Shown piece after piece: positions 1 through 7,400 of a DNA stretch of 10,846 nucleotides (its first letter is position 1; every line of letters starts with the position of its first letter). Below the pieces are notes generated by a model that saw only the letters and a list, made by a program, of their open reading frames with translations, had not been told where the DNA came from and searched no databases. Source of the DNA: an uncultured Bacilli bacterium (lineage in GTDB: Bacteria > Bacillota_I > Bacilli_A > RF39 > UBA660). The translations under genes and the position numbers were made by a program. The DNA lies in assembly GCA_947591175.1 (NCBI GenBank), contig CANQDB010000039.1, positions 1-10,846 on the forward strand, in the 5' to 3' direction.

Positions 1-39
1 CACAAAAAAAGGAAAGTAAATTCGCCAATACTTGGTAAT

Positions 40-210
40 TTATCTTCCCAATCTTACACCTACGTAACGAGTAAAACAAAGTAGTAAAAATCCAACATAA
101 ACTAAATCTAACATGTTTTCAGTAGTAATCGTTAAAGCCACAAAGAGCAAGATTAAAAACAAAAACATTAGGACCGTAATCACTTCACCAGCTAAAGTAA
201 AGACTCGCAT
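40..210 (-). CDS. Small two-helix membrane protein, 56 aa, unknown function
   Basis: I do not recognise this protein. The frame is open from an ATG at 249, but I choose the internal ATG at 208-210. It has an AGGAAA ribosome site about eight bases upstream, and the extended -10 element at 253-261 would start the transcript at about 246, inside the longer version's start codon. The 56-residue product has two hydrophobic segments (about residues 8-29 and 34-47, the second broken by a few polar residues), with an acidic linker (TTENMLD) between them and an Arg-rich tail (RYVGVRLGR). This predicts a small integral membrane hairpin with its basic C-terminus in the cytoplasm. It lies downstream of metS, where tatD/yabD often sits in Bacilli, but shows no resemblance to that nuclease. 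The gene is probably real given its promoter, ribosome site and hydrophobic pattern, but its function is unknown. Confidence 0.55.
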   Translation of the reverse strand: MRVFTLAGEVITVLMFLFLILLFVALTITTENMLDLVYVGFLLLCFTRYVGVRLGR

Positions 211-252
211 AAATATTTTTTCCTTTCTGTTTATTTGAGCGACTACCATTTC

Positions 253-261
253 ACTATAACA
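253..261 (-). promoter_or_regulatory. Extended -10 promoter element for the small membrane protein
   Basis: On the minus strand the sequence reads TG-T-TATAGT, an extended -10 (TGnTATAAT) with one mismatch. No good -35 is visible at 17 bases, which is common for extended -10 promoters. Transcription would begin at about 246, so the first in-frame ATG (247-249) falls outside the mRNA, and the ATG at 210 gets a leader of about 35 bases. I see no convincing terminator between metS and this point, so read-through from metS is also possible. Confidence 0.4.
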
Positions 262-318
262 TAAAACAAAAAGGACTTAAAAGAAAGAAGTTACAAATAA
301 TTATAGAGTTTACACTTT

Positions 319-1866
319 TTATGACAAGGAGTCTTCGATTTCTTGCAATTTCTTATCTTTATCAATTCGCATAAATAACGGCTTGGCTTCGTTTACTTGA
401 TAAGTAAGAGCATCAAGATATGTACTTGTATTTTCACTTGTACCTAATTGCTCTAAAATAGCCTTGGCAGTATCTGGTAAAAAGGCTTGTAAATGAACAG
501 CACCTACTCGGATAGACTCTAAAAGATTATAAAGAACTGTCTCTAAAGTATCTTTTTTAGTTTCATCTTTTGCAAGTGTCCAAGGTGCAGTGTCATCGAT
601 ATACTTATTACTCTTTCTAAACAAATCGATTATCTCTTCTAAAGCATTACCGACTTCTAAATTATCCATCTTTTCGTCAACCTTAGTTGCCAAACTATTG
701 ATAGCATCAACAAAATCTTTATCGAAGTCGGTCGGAGTCTTCTTATTTGTTACTTTACCATCAAAATACTTATGGGCCATCGAAATAGTCCGATTAACTA
801 AGTTACCTAAAACATTTGCTAAATCACTATTGTACCGTTCGATAATTAAATCATATGTAATATTACCGTCGTTTGCAAAAGGCATCTCGTGTAAAACATA
901 ATACCTGATAGCATCGACTCCAAAGAGTTTAACCAAATCGTCCGCATACATAACGTTTCCCTTACTCTTACTCATTTTATCAGAAGCAAAGAGCATCCAT
1001 GGATGACCGAAAACTTTCTTTGGTAAAGGTTCTCCTAAAGCCATAAGGATAATAGGCCAATAAATAGTATGGAACCTGATTATATCTTTACCAATTAAAT
1101 GTAAGTCACAGGGCCACCATTTAGCATATTCTGGACTACTTCCATCTGGATCATATCCGATATTAGTAATATAGTTAGATAAGGCATCAATCCAGACGTA
1201 GACAATATGCTTATCGTCGAAATCTACAGGAATTCCCCAAGTGAAACTAGAACGTGAGACACATAGGTCTTGTAGGCCAGGCTTTAAGAAATTATTGACC
1301 ATCTCGTTTTTACGAGAGACAGGTTGAATAAAGTCAGGATGACTCTCGATATACTCCATTAACTTATCTTGGTATTTAGATAACTTAAAGAAATAGGCTT
1401 CTTCTTTAGCCTGGTGGACTTCTCGTCCACAGTCTGGGCATTTGCCATCAACTAACTGGCTTTCAGTGAAGAAAGATTCGCACGGAGTACAATATAATCC
1501 TTCGTAAGTTCCTTTATAGATATCTCCTTGTTCGTAAAGTTTACGGAAGATCTTTTGCACCTTTTCGACGTGAATTGGATCAGTCGTTCTAACGAACTTA
1601 TCGTAACTTGTATTCATTACATCCCAAATAGATTTAATTTGAGAAGCGATGTCATCGACGAACTCTTGCGGCGTTACTCCTTTTTCTTTAGCCTTTTGTT
1701 CAATTTTTTCACCATGTTCATCAGTTCCCGTTTGAAAGTACACTTCATATCCTTGGAAACGTTTGTAACGAGCGATTGCGTCAGCTAAAACAATCTCGTA
1801 AGTATTTCCGATATGAGGCTTACCTGATGTATAAGCAATAGCGGTTGAAATGTAATATTTTTCCAT
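319..1866 (-). CDS. metS: Methionyl-tRNA synthetase, short form without the C-terminal tRNA-binding domain
   Basis: Charges tRNA-Met with methionine in the cytoplasm using ATP (class I synthetase). The signature is complete. The HIGH motif appears as PHIGN at about residues 17-21 in the Rossmann fold. A zinc knuckle has four cysteines (CTPC near 126-129 and CPDC near 143-146) in the connective domain. KMSKS is near 297-301, followed by the helical anticodon-binding domain to the end. At 515 residues it lacks the C-terminal OB-fold (Trbp111/EMAP-II-like) domain that extends the B. subtilis enzyme to about 660. It ends cleanly at a TAA with no frameshift visible. The ATG at 1864-1866 has a strong GGAGGG site six bases upstream. 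Expression is controlled by the T-box leader at 1873-2129. Identity is essentially certain. Confidence 0.97.
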   Translation of the reverse strand: MEKYYISTAIAYTSGKPHIGNTYEIVLADAIARYKRFQGYEVYFQTGTDEHGEKIEQKAKEKGVTPQEFVDDIASQIKSIWDVMNTSYDKFVRTTDPIHVEKVQKIFRKLYEQGDIYKGTYEGLYCTPCESFFTESQLVDGKCPDCGREVHQAKEEAYFFKLSKYQDKLMEYIESHPDFIQPVSRKNEMVNNFLKPGLQDLCVSRSSFTWGIPVDFDDKHIVYVWIDALSNYITNIGYDPDGSSPEYAKWWPCDLHLIGKDIIRFHTIYWPIILMALGEPLPKKVFGHPWMLFASDKMSKSKGNVMYADDLVKLFGVDAIRYYVLHEMPFANDGNITYDLIIERYNSDLANVLGNLVNRTISMAHKYFDGKVTNKKTPTDFDKDFVDAINSLATKVDEKMDNLEVGNALEEIIDLFRKSNKYIDDTAPWTLAKDETKKDTLETVLYNLLESIRVGAVHLQAFLPDTAKAILEQLGTSENTSTYLDALTYQVNEAKPLFMRIDKDKKLQEIEDSLS

Positions 1867-1871
1867 TATTA

Positions 1872-1956
1872 TCCCTCCAAAAAAAAGACAATTTACTTTT
1901 TTCTAAGGACGAAACAACTTTTTCCGCGGTACCACCTTAGTTCATAATAAACTGTC
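1872..1956 (-). terminator. Expression platform of the metS T-box: U8 tract with competing hairpins
   Basis: Eight U residues (1879-1886) directly precede the metS ribosome site GGAGGG (1873-1878). Two hairpins can form before or across them. In the first, GACAGTTTA (1948-1956) pairs with TAAATTGTC (1887-1895) over nine pairs with one G-U, placed right before the U tract, but it encloses the whole antiterminator. In the second, AAAAAAG (1896-1902) pairs with CTTTTTT (1881-1887), and TCCTT (1905-1909) can pair with AGGGA (1872-1876) of the ribosome site. The second structure uses the 3' arm of the antiterminator, so it is mutually exclusive with it. Whether control is by termination, by ribosome-site masking, or both cannot be settled by eye. 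Confidence 0.5.
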
Positions 1957-2129
1957 ATATTACACACTTATTCAATAGTTAACGCCTATCTTACGTTTTT
2001 GCCTACTTATCGACAAAAAGATTCCGAAAGCCATATCACACGTAATTTTTATACTCCTTGCTTGCACCTAACCAAGGTCTCTTTAAGTATTACTAATCAC
2101 AGGACTCTTTCATCAAAACCTTTGAATAT
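1873..2129 (-). promoter_or_regulatory. T-box riboswitch leader of metS (Met specifier)
   Basis: The leader senses uncharged tRNA-Met. The conserved T-box AAGGTGGTACCGCG lies at 1925-1938. In the antiterminator, CTAAGG (1935-1940) pairs with CCTTAG (1903-1908), and a GCGGAA/TTTCGT upper helix closes above the seven-base bulge TGGTACC. The TGGT part of the bulge matches an ACCA tRNA end, as in elongator tRNA-Met. Stem I is visible: the base helix GAAAG/CTTTC brackets an internal loop, with GTAAT/ATTAC and CCTTG/CAAGG helices above it. The 3' side of that loop carries ATG at 2032-2034, the expected Met specifier. Two smaller hairpins (TTTTTG/CAAAAA and AACG/CGTT) follow before the antiterminator. 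The T-box and specifier are clear; details of the intermediate stems are inferred by eye. Confidence 0.95.
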
Positions 2130-2135
2130 GGCTAG

Positions 2136-2164
2136 ATTATAACATAGATAAAATTATTGTTCAA
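2136..2164 (-). promoter_or_regulatory. Sigma-A promoter of the metS T-box transcript
   Basis: A perfect -10 TATAAT (2136-2141) lies 17 bases downstream of TTGAAC (2159-2164), a reasonable -35. The -35 overlaps the last codons of spoVT. The predicted start at about 2129 lies just before stem I of the T-box, which fits the leader starting point. Confidence 0.75.
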
Positions 2165-2684
2165 GATGTTTTTCTAAAAATTGAGCCACAATTATAGCCA
2201 AGGCATGGGCGGTATCCGAAATACTTTTTTCAGGGTCGAACACGATTACTTCGCCAATTGGGTCACCATCGACATAAATAGTTTCGCCGATAAAGAAACC
2301 CTCTTCAAAGACCCCATCCAACAATTCTAGTTTAGCACGATATGGAGTTGTCAATTCTCTCTTCTCGATAATAACACTCTCGAGGTTCTTACTGATATTC
2401 TTTCCTTGATATTTTTTCTTAAAAGGAAGTGAACAAGCAAGAATTTCATCACGATCCGTAACTATCATAATGGCATTAAGTGCTTGATAAACTGCATCCG
2501 TCATAGTTTTGGCCAAATCGTCCATATCGTTCATTGGCGAATACTTTTTAAGAGCAATCATATCTTTATCGACAAAGATTTCAAGCGACTCCCCATCTCT
2601 TATTCGCAAACTTTTACGTATTTCTTTTGGTATGACGATACGACCTAAATCATCAATTCTTCTAACAACACCTGTTGTTTTCAT
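2154..2684 (-). CDS. spoVT: Stage V sporulation protein T, AbrB-family regulator
   Basis: DNA-binding regulator that in B. subtilis tunes sigma-G-dependent genes in the forespore. Residues 1-50 form a swapped-hairpin AbrB/SpoVT domain (TGVVRRIDDLGRIVIPKEIRKSLRIRDG is the diagnostic stretch, quoted only in part by families: RIDDLGRIVIPKEIR). The remainder, to residue 176, matches the GAF-like C-terminal sensor domain expected of SpoVT and absent from the shorter AbrB and Abh proteins. The length is close to the 178 residues of B. subtilis SpoVT. The frame is open six codons further (ATG at 2702), but the conserved start MKTTG begins at 2684, with a GTGGGGA ribosome-site-like stretch a few bases before it. 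In B. subtilis spoVT follows mfd; here two genes intervene, and spoVT occupies the spot beside metS that abrB holds there. Identification is firm; a role in sporulation is inferred from the family. Confidence 0.93.
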   Translation of the reverse strand: MKTTGVVRRIDDLGRIVIPKEIRKSLRIRDGESLEIFVDKDMIALKKYSPMNDMDDLAKTMTDAVYQALNAIMIVTDRDEILACSLPFKKKYQGKNISKNLESVIIEKRELTTPYRAKLELLDGVFEEGFFIGETIYVDGDPIGEVIVFDPEKSISDTAHALAIIVAQFLEKHLEQ

Positions 2685-2706
2685 AAAATCCCCACTTTCC
2701 AATATC

Positions 2707-2735
2707 TAGTTTTCCAACAAAAAGAATGTTTATAC
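2707..2735 (-). promoter_or_regulatory. Candidate forespore sigma-G promoter of spoVT
   Basis: GTATA (2731-2735) fits the sigma-G -35 consensus GHATR. Seventeen bases later AAAACTA (2707-2713) matches five of seven positions of a CATACTA-like -10. The start would fall at about 2700, giving a leader of some 15 bases. Known spoVT genes are sigma-G dependent. The match is imperfect in a very AT-rich stretch, so this is only a candidate. A sigma-A-like TATAAT is also present at about 2779-2784, without a recognisable -35. Confidence 0.25.
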
Positions 2736-2833
2736 CTAGAATATAAATATATTTTTACTACTAAAACTACTACACTTATATTATAAGCAATTTAAGGGGC
2801 TTTTTCTTTGGTAATATTTTCCAGCACTTAGTC

Positions 2834-2855
2834 AAAAAAAAGAGGACAAAGTCCT
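2834..2855 (-). terminator. Rho-independent terminator after the 205-aa gene
   Basis: On the minus strand AGGAC-TTT-GTCCT forms a tight five-pair hairpin (2843-2855), followed by C and eight T residues (2834-2841). It starts only a few bases after the TGA stop of the preceding gene and separates it from spoVT. Confidence 0.8.
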
Positions 2856-2861
2856 TTTATA

Positions 2862-3479
2862 TCAACAGTTTGTGGGCAAATTGGAAAAATGTTCATAATT
2901 ATCACAGGCATTGTTGATGAGTGAACGATTACGCATTTGCATCTGTTCTTGAGTCTTATCGACGAGCCTTCTTACGAAATGTTCTTTGAGAAATACAGCC
3001 ATACGGTCATTTACAAAATCTCGTTTTTCCTTTGAGACTACTTTAGTACTCAATTTGCGTACCTGCTTCATTAAATCTTCTTCGATATACGTTACCAATT
3101 TATCTTTTAAAAAGATATCGAAATCCGTAAACGTATCCGTAATAGAAGTCTTATAAGAATCGAGTGAATCAAGTGACGAAATAGATTCGACACATTTTAA
3201 AAGGTCTTTCCTCTTTTTATTTAGATAACTCTTAGTCTCTTCTAAGTATTGTTCACCTAGTAACACCAAGATTTCATCTTGGTCCCCATCTTTAATTTTC
3301 GCATCGACGTCCTGGTAAATATTTAATACTTTAGTTTTGGCAGACTCGACTTCGAAATCCAAGAGGTTTTTTAAACCAAGTGTTAAGGTATCCATACTAT
3401 TGCGGATATCTAATTGCATTTTATTTTTTAAAATAGTTAAATTTTTGACTTGAAATTGTGTTCTTATTTCCTCGTCCAT
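2862..3479 (-). CDS. Unrecognised soluble, highly charged helical protein, 205 aa
   Basis: I do not recognise the family. The ATG at 3477-3479 follows a good GAGGG site by about six bases. The protein has no signal peptide or membrane segment. It is rich in Lys, Asp, Glu and Leu, with long heptad-like stretches and almost no Gly or Pro, so it is probably nearly all alpha-helix or coiled coil. The C-terminal third is more basic (KQVRKLSTKVVSKEKRD, then FVRRLVDKTQ) and ends with Asn- and Cys-containing residues. It has its own near-consensus promoter (3509-3538) and its own terminator (2834-2855), so it is a single-gene unit between the Mn exporter and spoVT. Base and codon use match its neighbours, with no sign of recent transfer. 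The call as a real gene is strong; no function is proposed. Confidence 0.85.
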   Translation of the reverse strand: MDEEIRTQFQVKNLTILKNKMQLDIRNSMDTLTLGLKNLLDFEVESAKTKVLNIYQDVDAKIKDGDQDEILVLLGEQYLEETKSYLNKKRKDLLKCVESISSLDSLDSYKTSITDTFTDFDIFLKDKLVTYIEEDLMKQVRKLSTKVVSKEKRDFVNDRMAVFLKEHFVRRLVDKTQEQMQMRNRSLINNACDNYEHFSNLPTNC

Positions 3480-3508
3480 AATTACCCTCTATTCTATTTA
3501 GTAACCTT

Positions 3509-3538
3509 ATCATATCAGTAATAAGTGCTTTTTGTCAA
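3509..3538 (-). promoter_or_regulatory. Strong sigma-A promoter of the 205-aa gene
   Basis: A perfect -35 TTGACA (3533-3538), an 18-base spacer and TATGAT (3509-3514, five of six) on the minus strand. The predicted start at about 3502 gives a leader of about 23 bases with the GAGGG ribosome site. The -35 begins inside the T-rich tail of the terminator of the preceding gene. Confidence 0.8.
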
Positions 3539-3566
3539 ATAAAAGAACCCTCTATTAAAGAGGATT
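3537..3566 (-). terminator. Terminator closing the holB-to-Mn-exporter operon
   Basis: AATCCTCT (3559-3566) pairs with AGAGGGTT (3546-3553) across a five-base loop that contains the start of the stop codon region, giving eight pairs with one G-U. The stem is followed by C-TTTT-ATTT. The 5' arm lies within the last codons of the CDF gene, whose TAA is at 3555-3557. The U tract is short and interrupted, so efficiency may be partial. Confidence 0.6.
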
Positions 3567-4424
3567 TACATGGACGATTGCCTTTTGAATTTGGGACATT
3601 TTCCGAACGATTTCTTGCTCTAATTTATCGGCTATCGTATGACTTTCTAAGGTACTCATTTGCCCATCGACATAGATAGTTAAGACGACGATATATTTGT
3701 AACCTATCGGAATGGAGTAAATTTCGTTTACTTGTTTTATTTTTTTATGTTTTAAGACAAGTTTTTCAAGAGCCTTAGTCTCTTCTTCACTTAACGAAGT
3801 ATCCATTAAGACATGATAACTTTCTAAAAAAATGCGAACTCCTGTATATAAAATCCAAAGAGAGATAAGAATTCCTACGATGCCATCGACAAAATAGATG
3901 CCATAATTACTTAAAATGACCGATAATAACGTAAAAATCGTAATAACACAATCGTTACGATGATCACACATATTTGATTTTATCAAAATGGAAGGATACT
4001 TTTGATAAACATGTCTCGTATAAAGGTAAAGTATTAATTTGAGAACTATTGTCACAACGCAAGTAAGTAATAAAGGAAACGAATATATTACTGTGTCTTT
4101 ATGGATGATTGAAAAAATGGCATCAATCAAAACTTTTAAAGATAGAAAAATCATCGATAAACTGATGAATAGAGAAAAAAGATATTCGGCCTTGCCATGT
4201 CCAAAGTTATGGTCTTTATCTTCGGGAACACGAGCGATTTTATTACCGATAGTCGTCATAATCGAGGCAAAGATATCGCTCGCACTATTGACAGCATCCG
4301 CAATCATGGCTTGACTATGACTGACTAGACCGATGGTACCTTTTATAATAAAAAGAAAGAGGTTACCGATGATTCCAAATATCCCTACTTTTTGAGTTTC
4401 TTGATAACGTTTGATAATAATCAC
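3555..4424 (-). CDS. Cation diffusion facilitator, probable Mn2+ exporter (MntE-like)
   Basis: Inner-membrane divalent-metal/proton antiporter of the CDF family. Six hydrophobic segments occupy about residues 12-205, and a soluble ferredoxin-like domain (about 210-289) follows. Family landmarks are present: SQAMIADAVNSASD in TM2 and DKDHNFGHGKAEY before TM3. The transport-site ligands read N46 and D50 in TM2 and D154 and D158 in TM5 (NxxxD and DxxxD). This N-D-D-D set is that reported for pneumococcal MntE, unlike the H/D-D-H-D of zinc exporters, so I infer Mn2+ as the main substrate. The start is uncertain. The listed GTG (4422-4424) lies inside the perfect ribosome site GAGGTGAT, and in-frame ATT (4416-4418) or ATC (4413-4415) codons stand at normal spacing. 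It begins 22 bases after mfd and probably shares its transcript. Confidence 0.85.
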   Translation of the reverse strand: MIIIKRYQETQKVGIFGIIGNLFLFIIKGTIGLVSHSQAMIADAVNSASDIFASIMTTIGNKIARVPEDKDHNFGHGKAEYLFSLFISLSMIFLSLKVLIDAIFSIIHKDTVIYSFPLLLTCVVTIVLKLILYLYTRHVYQKYPSILIKSNMCDHRNDCVITIFTLLSVILSNYGIYFVDGIVGILISLWILYTGVRIFLESYHVLMDTSLSEEETKALEKLVLKHKKIKQVNEIYSIPIGYKYIVVLTIYVDGQMSTLESHTIADKLEQEIVRKMSQIQKAIVHVNPL

Positions 4425-4446
4425 CTCGTCTATTCTATATTTTATG

Positions 4447-7400
4447 TTATTCAGGTAAAAGTGTTTTTAATAAATCGATAAGATAATAAATATAATGTTT
4501 TTCCAAGTGGATTGTATCTAAAATAACAGCAAAACAAGGACCTCTTACTCCAAACCTAAACATCGGCGTAATCTTGGTGGCTTCCATGAAAATCTTTTCG
4601 CCATCAATTTTTTTCGAAGCCTCTTCGCTAAAGATAATCTCGATGGAATTTTTAGTTGTACGTACGTCGATAATAGATAATTGGCGAGCAAGTTTTTCGA
4701 ACCATTCTTCGTACATATAGATAATCATGTTTTCATCTAACTTACCAAAGCGGTCTTCAAGTTCGCTTTGAACAGCTAAAAGTTTTTTATAAGAATCGAT
4801 TTCGTTAATCTTCTTGTGAATCTCGATTTTTAAGTCGTTATCGAAAACGTAATTATCGGAAATATGGGTATCGACATCCAAGTAAGGTTTAGTATCAGCC
4901 GTTTCTTCTTCAGGTAGTTGTTCTCCTTTCAAACGTGCGATTTCATCTTGGAGCATCTTTAAGTATAAGTCAATTCCGACGGTATCGATAAAGCCTGCCT
5001 GTTCGCTTCCTAAGATATCTCCGGCACCTCTAATTGAAAGGTCACGAGTTGCAACCGAAAAACCACTTCCTAATTCCGTAAATTCTTTGATAGCATTAAG
5101 TCGTTTGAAAGCAGTTTCCGTTAAGACCCTACCAGTTTGATACATGAGATAAGCATAGGCAATTTTATTACTACGACCGACTCTACCTCTAATCTGGTAT
5201 AGTTGAGCAAGCCCAAATCTATCGGCATCGATTATGATTAAGGTGTTGACATTAGGCATATCGATTCCGGTTTCGATAATAGTCGTACAAAGCAAGACAT
5301 CGAACTCGTGATTGTTAAAAGCCATCATTTTTTCTTCAAGTTCATTTTTACTCATTTGACCATGAGCATAACCGATGGAAGCATCAGGTACTAAGCGTTC
5401 TAGTTCCAACAATTTCAAATCCATATCGGAAATACGATTGTAGAGAAGGAAAACTTGTCCATCTCGGGCCAATTCTTTATAAATAGCATCGCGGATAATT
5501 TGTTGGTTTTCTTCGACCACATAGGTTTGAACTGGATATCTATCTAATGGTGGAGTAGAAATTAACGATAGACTCCTAATACCAATCATAGACATTTGTA
5601 AAGTTCTTGGAATTGGTGTCGCCGTAAGTGTCAAAACATCGACGTTAGTTTTATATTGTTTGATTTTTTCTTTATGGACAACTCCAAAACGTTGTTCTTC
5701 ATCGATTACTAATAATCCTAAATCTTTTGGTCTAATATCATCACTCAACAACCGATGAGTTCCAAACACTAAATCGATAGAGCCATCTTTTAAGCCTTCG
5801 ACTATTCTCTTTGTCTCTTTAGGAGTAGTAAAACGATTTAATAAAGCAATATTTACAGGAAAATGCTGAAAACGAACTAAAGCATTTTCATATTGTTGAT
5901 TAGATAAAATTGTAGTAGGACAAAGGTATAGTACTTGTTTAGAATCCATAATTGCTTTAAAGATTGCTCTAAAAGCAACTTCCGTTTTTCCATAACCGAC
6001 GTCACCACAAAGAAGTCTATCCATCGGATGAATTGACTCCATATCCTCTTTGATTTGATCGACGGATATTAACTGATCTTTCGTTTCTTCATAAGGGAAT
6101 TCTTTCTCAAATTCGATTTGTAAAGTAGTATCTTTCGAGAAAGCAAACCCTTTTTTCATTTCTCTTTCAGCATAAAGTTTCAATAACTCTTGGGCAATAT
6201 CTTGAATTTTACCCCGAACACGCATCTTAGTTTTTTGCCATTCGGTGCCTCCCAATTTATTAATTTTCGGTAAAATTCCTTCATTGCCAGAATATTTACT
6301 TATCAAATCTATTTTTTCAACGGGAATATAAAGTTTATCTTTACCTTGATATAAAACTTCTAAATAGTCTTTCATAAGACCACCTCTTGATAAAGTCTTA
6401 ATACCATTGTAGATTCCTATTCCATGAATATTATGAACGACGTAATCTCCGACGTTTAATTTGTTGATATCGCGGATTTTCGAAGCATATTTAAAATTTG
6501 TCTTGTACTTTTTCTTAGGAGTACTATGACGAAACAACTCTTTAGCAGTTAAAAATATGTAGTTTTCAAACGTAAAACCTTGAGTTATCTCTTGAGTAAT
6601 AATGTTTATTTCATGTGGATAAATATTTTCGATAGAACTTCTCACAAAAGGAACTGTTAAATATTTAGTAAAACTCTTAATATTGTAATCCTTTAAAGAA
6701 ATGACGATGGTCTTACCTAATTCTCGATTATCTCTTAGGTAATTATTGATGGCTTCGATATTTTCGTTAAATGATTGAATATCTTTTGAAGTGAAAGCCA
6801 AAAGACGCACATCTTTAGTTGGGGCTAAGTTATCGATAGTTAAATAGTGCATGAGTATTTTAGGCTGCATTTCTTCTAAAAGGAAAAAGTATGAACCTTT
6901 AAAGTCGGTATCCTTCGTGCTTTGATAAGCGAATACCTCTTCCATAATAGACTCGTAACTTGCCTTCATTTGGGAGTAGTCTTTATAGATAACTACAGGA
7001 TTATCTAAATAATCAAAAAGTGAAGCCACTTTTTTAGAATACTGTGGCAAATATTTTTGTTTTTGATATTCTTCCTCAGGGTACTCATCGACAATAAATT
7101 CGTGGTTAGGATAGATTGAAACAGTTTTTACCTCGCGAATCGATTTTTGCGTTTCTTCATCAAAGATACGAATGGAATCGATAGTATCACCAAAGAATTC
7201 AAAACGAACAGGATGATCTGAATCAATTGGAAAAACATCGATTACGAAACCACGAAGACCCATTTCACCTGTCTTAGTAACGATAGTCTCGCGATGATAA
7301 CCCAATTGATAAAGTTTATCAGCAAGTTTTTGAGGCTCGATTTCGTCATTTAAATCGATAGTTAGAATACTTTTCTTATAAAGTTCTGGAACTGGCAAAT

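Noticed and set aside
1..39. Terminator after the small membrane protein (CCAA-n3-TTGG)
   Set aside because: The stem is only four pairs and the T-rich stretch begins more than ten bases later, so it cannot be supported within the window.
211..249. Longer 69-aa start (ATG at 249) for the small membrane protein
   Set aside because: The extended -10 at 253-261 would start the RNA at about 246, and the internal ATG at 210 has a better ribosome site. It remains possible if metS transcripts read through.
250..318. Terminator after metS
   Set aside because: Only a weak ACTT/AAGT pairing is visible before a short T run; not enough to call.
590..901. Open frame on the plus strand inside metS
   Set aside because: It is antisense to a clearly conserved synthetase and has no ribosome site or recognisable product. 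The same holds for the plus-strand frames at 1528-1788, 2509-2709, 4039-4314, 8471-8662, 9713-9922 and 10457-10705, and the minus-strand frame at 10171-10374 inside ricT.
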